A stretch of 8,152 nucleotides of DNA from an uncultured Mycoplasmatota bacterium. Lineage in GTDB: Bacteria; Bacillota_I; Bacilli_A; RF39; UBA660. The notes below the pieces were generated by a model. The model was not told the origin of the DNA. It was given only the letters and a program-made list of their open reading frames with translations, and made no database searches. Location of the stretch: assembly GCA_900551105.1 (NCBI GenBank), contig URUT01000048.1, positions 1 through 8,152 on the forward strand. Reading direction: 5' to 3'. Within the stretch, counting starts at the first letter, position 1, and each line of letters opens with the position of its first letter. The translations under genes were made by a program, and so were the position numbers. Shown here in pieces: positions 5,768-8,152 of this stretch.

Positions 5768-7310
5768 ATAGTGATTTGCCTTTTGAAGTTGTTAATGGAC
5801 TACTTGTGCATAATTTAAAAAGTTGTTCTGATGAGATATGAATTACCCTTCCAACTTTTGGTTTAAATTTAGTATTACCAAATACTATCCAAATTGCGTT
5901 TACAGGCTTTTCTGGTGCAATGCCATAGCCATCTGTAAATATAATTTTATTTTCTACTCTTCTAGAAAAAGCGTTTACAGCAATGTCAAAGTCAGTGCCA
6001 CCGCCACCAACAAATTCCATCTTATCTATATCAGCTTCAGTTCTAATGTCATGAAATCCATAGAATTTTTTATCAAAACATCCTACCTTTAATTTGGATT
6101 GTTTTAAGATGTTTTTAGTTTCTCTTAGAAAACCTCTTAACAGGTCTTCGTTTATTGATTCACTAGTGTCTAAAACTATTTCCGTTTCGGGAAGTGGTTG
6201 TTCTTCTAAATGAGGCGTCACTATACCATCTTCAATAGTAGCGTTTTTATATGACCAGTCTACATCATATTTAATTGCTTCTCTTAAGGCATATCGCCAA
6301 TCAATTATTGGTTTTGATGAACCTATATTATCTACTGTTCTATTTATACTATCTGTTTGGTTTCCGGCATGAGACACTTTATTTAGGATTTCTTTTTTTA
6401 GGTCATCTAATTGCTTTTGTTTAATTTCTTTATTTTTATCAAAAGCATTTTTTTCTCCCATTTTTTCTAGTTCTTTTTGTTTTTGCTTAATGTCGTTTTT
6501 ACTTTTTTCACTTTCGTCAGTTTGTTTTTTTTCTTTATGCTTTTTTATTGCATCTTTCCACCTGCTATGTGAATTATTGGAAGTATTTTTTGATGATTTA
6601 TCGTCTTTTTGCTTATCATCATTAGCGTCACTACTTTTATCTTTATTTTTTTGAGTGCTACCGTTTTTATTTTTAGAATCGTCTTCTTGTTGTGTTTTAT
6701 TACTATCGTTTTTAGTATCCTCACCGTTTTGTGATTTATTTTCATTACTTTGTGGTTTATTTTCATTACTTTGTGATTGGTTTTCACTATTTTGGGATTG
6801 GTTTTCATTACTTGGTGATTGGTTTGCATTTTGAGTATTATTACCATTGGACCCAGATGAATTATTTGCATTTTGATTGTTTTTCTTATTTTTTTGTTCT
6901 GATTGTTGTTTTTGTTTCTGTTCATTTTGTAGTTTTTGATAGAAATCTTCAGCAGTATAGTTTATGGCTTCTTCTATATCTACTACACCATCTACAAGAG
7001 CAGCACCATCTCGTTTTAAAAACTGATTGATGACTGCATCAGTTGCAATGTTCCAAAGGTTTTCGTCTTTTCCTTCACTTCTTAAAATATGATTAAAAGC
7101 TATATGGCATACTTCGTGAGCAAAGACAAAAGTTTGTTCTTCTTTGCTAATACTATTTAAAAATTCAGGATTATAATAAATTACTTTTCCATCAGTTGCG
7201 GCAGTTGGTTCTGTACTATCTTCTTTGTAATCTACACCAGCTACTACACTACCAAAGAAAGGATATTTAACAAGCATCTTTCTTTTTAGGGCTTCAATAT
7301 CATAGTTCAT
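5766..7310 (-). CDS. Putative HExxH metallopeptidase fused to VWA-like (MIDAS) domain
   Basis: 514-residue cytoplasmic-type protein without signal peptide or membrane helices. Residues 1-125 match the putative metallopeptidase domain of the DUF2201 type: HEVCHIAFNH at 65-74 gives the HExxH zinc site, followed by WNIATDAVIN (86-95), where D91 may be a third ligand. Residues about 128-310 are a Gln/Asn/Ser/Lys/Asp-rich linker with 7-residue repeats and a coiled-coil-like Lys/Glu part (255-310). Residues 335-514 form the VWA-like domain with a complete MIDAS: DTSES 381-385, GGGGTD 435-440, FTDG 458-461. GAGG lies 6 nt before the ATG, 10 bp after the upstream gene. It is the last gene of a MoxR-type cassette. 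In related MoxR/VWA pairs the VWA protein is the target adaptor of the AAA+ ring. Proteolytic activity is inferred from the motif only, and the substrate is unknown. Confidence 0.88.
   Translation of the reverse strand: MNYDIEALKRKMLVKYPFFGSVVAGVDYKEDSTEPTAATDGKVIYYNPEFLNSISKEEQTFVFAHEVCHIAFNHILRSEGKDENLWNIATDAVINQFLKRDGAALVDGVVDIEEAINYTAEDFYQKLQNEQKQKQQSEQKNKKNNQNANNSSGSNGNNTQNANQSPSNENQSQNSENQSQSNENKPQSNENKSQNGEDTKNDSNKTQQEDDSKNKNGSTQKNKDKSSDANDDKQKDDKSSKNTSNNSHSRWKDAIKKHKEKKQTDESEKSKNDIKQKQKELEKMGEKNAFDKNKEIKQKQLDDLKKEILNKVSHAGNQTDSINRTVDNIGSSKPIIDWRYALREAIKYDVDWSYKNATIEDGIVTPHLEEQPLPETEIVLDTSESINEDLLRGFLRETKNILKQSKLKVGCFDKKFYGFHDIRTEADIDKMEFVGGGGTDFDIAVNAFSRRVENKIIFTDGYGIAPEKPVNAIWIVFGNTKFKPKVGRVIHISSEQLFKLCTSSPLTTSKGKSL
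6730..6834 (-). repeat. In-frame 21-bp tandem repeat, about five imperfect units
   Basis: Five abutting 21-bp units (6730-6750, 6751-6771, 6772-6792, 6793-6813, 6814-6834) share the core TTTTCATTACTT or close variants. The first two differ at one base, and the last is the most diverged. They encode 7-residue units such as SNENQSQ, NSENQSQ, SNENKPQ and SNENKSQ in the linker of the metallopeptidase/VWA protein. Because the unit is a multiple of three, gain or loss of copies keeps the frame and changes only linker length. Confidence 0.87.
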
Positions 7311-7320
7311 AAGTCACCTC

Positions 7321-7713
7321 TTAAATTTGTGCTACTAAAGAAAATATTTCTTCGTTTATTTTATTTTCATTTATTTCATGAGCAGTTACAATAATTCTAC
7401 ATTCATTTGGAAGTTCAAATGTTGATATTTTTCGGTATTCTAATAATTCACAAAATTTTAATTGTTCTTCTTTAGAAATTGTGTCAATTTGGTCAATTAT
7501 TAATAATTTACTTTGACTTTGCATCAATTCTTTTAGCCAATTTGGTGGTAAATATTGGGTTTCTTCGTAGTGTCCGTTTAATTCTTTTACATTTATATCT
7601 GCTGGCAACACGATAGCTTCATCAAAATTTTTACCAAATATAAAATCAACTAATAATGGTGCTACGTTTGCTCTAATATATGAAAATAATATTTCTTTTC
7701 TGTTTTCGGTCAT
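7321..7713 (-). CDS. Small AAA-like protein lacking the P-loop (MoxR-type pseudo-ATPase)
   Basis: 130-residue soluble protein, function not established. Residues 35-130 follow the middle of MoxR-family AAA+ domains: a LNGHYE stretch (45-50), the YLPPNWL block (54-60), a Walker B-like strand LLIIDQID (70-77), the helix after it (KEEQLKFCELLE, 81-92), LPNECRIIVTAHE (101-113) in the sensor 1 position, and FSLVAQI (124-130) where MoxR proteins usually carry an LLSRF-type arginine. There is no Walker A motif, the Walker B glutamate is Gln75, and no sensor 2 follows, so ATP hydrolysis is very unlikely. Start: ATG at 7713-7711 overlaps the upstream TGA (ATGA), with a weak AAAGGGG site 10 nt upstream. 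The longer in-frame start at 7794 would run 85 bp into the preceding gene. It may be a structural or regulatory partner of the adjacent ATPase. A delta-prime-like clamp-loader relative is less likely. Confidence 0.75.
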   Translation of the reverse strand: MTENRKEILFSYIRANVAPLLVDFIFGKNFDEAIVLPADINVKELNGHYEETQYLPPNWLKELMQSQSKLLIIDQIDTISKEEQLKFCELLEYRKISTFELPNECRIIVTAHEINENKINEEIFSLVAQI

Positions 7714-8152
7714 ATTTTCATTTCCCCTTTGCTGGTTTCGGCTAATTTTGCTTCTGCTAGTCTTTCTAATCTTTTTTCGTCTGCATGAGTCCACATAGCG
7801 TCAAAAATTGCCGTGAATTCTGCTCCTAAATCTTTAACGAAATTTCTTACGGTTTCTAAGTGGTCTTCATCTACATTACTTAATCCCATGGTTGTGGCAT
7901 ATTTTTCAGCGATGTTTAGTGATTTAACTTCATTTTCACTATAATTTCCGGTAATTACATCTTCTAATATAATAACTTGTTGATTACAAAACTGAACAAA
8001 TTCTCGGGTAATATCTTCACCGACAAGTGCTCTTATCATTTTAGGGTTGCCAGTAGCGTATAACATTTTTGAGGCCATTTCCCATTTTCTTGGATCAGCA
8101 TTTGGTTTTTCACCATCATATTTACTACGCAAGGTTTCACCATTTTTAAATG
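7710..8152 (-). CDS. MoxR-like AAA+ ATPase, C-terminal part (gene runs off the right edge)
   Basis: The reading frame stays open to the window edge, so only the last 147 residues are visible; the Walker A and B motifs would lie outside. The visible part fits the AAA+ lid of MoxR-type ATPases: NADPRKWEMASKML near the left of the fragment has the Pro-Arg-x-Trp arrangement of a sensor 2 helix, followed by an ALVGEDITREFVQFC helix, then charged helices with no membrane segment. The TGA stop (7712-7710) overlaps the ATG of the next gene, so the two are translationally coupled. Together with the downstream VWA/MIDAS protein this is the usual ATPase-adaptor pairing, in which ATP hydrolysis by a hexameric ring drives remodelling of a target. 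A TTG at 8132 could be mistaken for a start, but the frame upstream of it is open and encodes plausible protein. The family call rests on the lid only. Confidence 0.75.
   Translation of the reverse strand, partial: FKNGETLRSKYDGEKPNADPRKWEMASKMLYATGNPKMIRALVGEDITREFVQFCNQQVIILEDVITGNYSENEVKSLNIAEKYATTMGLSNVDEDHLETVRNFVKDLGAEFTAIFDAMWTHADEKRLERLAEAKLAETSKGEMKI

Noticed and set aside
6730..6834. CRISPR-like array
   Set aside because: The 21-bp units abut with no spacers and are translated in frame within a protein, so this is a coding tandem repeat.
6545..7030. Open frames on both strands within the low-complexity linker (6545-6925 minus, 6731-7030 plus)
   Set aside because: They are by-products of the AT-rich 21-bp repeats and Asn/Lys codons, with highly biased composition and no family resemblance.
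7710..7712. Mollicute-type code with TGA read as Trp
   Set aside because: TGA ends the ATPase gene exactly where the next ATG overlaps it, and the conserved Trp positions I checked fall in frames with no internal TGA.
7714..7794. Longer in-frame start (81 bp, 27 residues) for the small AAA-like gene
   Set aside because: It would overlap the upstream ATPase gene by 85 bp, and the added residues are an Arg/Lys-rich out-of-frame reading of that gene. The ATG at 7713 overlaps the upstream stop as ATGA, as expected for coupled genes.
8130..8132. TTG as the start of the ATPase gene
   Set aside because: The frame stays open from there to the window edge and encodes plausible protein, and a 140-residue start here would omit the whole ATP-binding core. 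The gene is partial, not short.

Overview
The window is AT-rich and uses the standard genetic code: TGA ends the gene that stops at 7710, and no internal TGA has to be read as Trp. It carries strong GGAGG-type ribosome sites, short A/T-flanked hairpin terminators and sigma-A-like promoters. The gene set (long RSH-type Rel with dtd, a ComN-like regulator, a SpoVB/MurJ-like flippase, trigger factor) points to a low-GC Firmicute of the Bacilli/Erysipelotrichia/uncultured gut-bacillus kind. That placement is inference from gene content and composition; nothing here names a species.

Layout. (1) Positions 1-157 hold no gene, only short direct and inverted repeats. (2) On the minus strand, 3030 down to 203, lies a tight operon: a ComN-like small regulator, a Rel-family (p)ppGpp enzyme, and D-aminoacyl-tRNA deacylase (dtd). 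A hairpin terminator closes it at about 158-194. (3) Divergently, on the plus strand at 3115-4398, is a 427-residue SpoVB/MurJ-type flippase. comN, spoVB, relA and dtd also lie in one neighbourhood in Bacillus subtilis, so this half is a compact version of an old Firmicute cluster. (4) Trigger factor (tig, minus, 5651-4407) converges on the flippase gene. The two stop codons sit in opposite arms of one shared terminator hairpin. tig has its own promoter. (5) From the right edge to 5766, on the minus strand, runs a three-gene cassette: the C-terminal end of a MoxR-like AAA+ ATPase (start outside the window), a 130-residue P-loop-less AAA-like protein, and a 514-residue protein joining an HExxH metallopeptidase-like domain to a VWA/MIDAS domain through a long low-complexity linker.

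How the genes work together. The left operon joins stringent-response signalling to tRNA proofreading. Its Rel enzyme has an intact synthetase half, but almost all residues needed for (p)ppGpp hydrolysis are replaced, so it looks like a synthesis-only enzyme. The right cassette follows the general logic of MoxR ATPase/VWA pairs, in which an AAA+ ring remodels a target chosen by a MIDAS protein. Here there is also a degenerate AAA subunit and a putative protease domain. Its substrate is unknown, and it is the least explained system in the window. Trigger factor is a neighbour but is separated by a terminator and a promoter, so no functional link is claimed.
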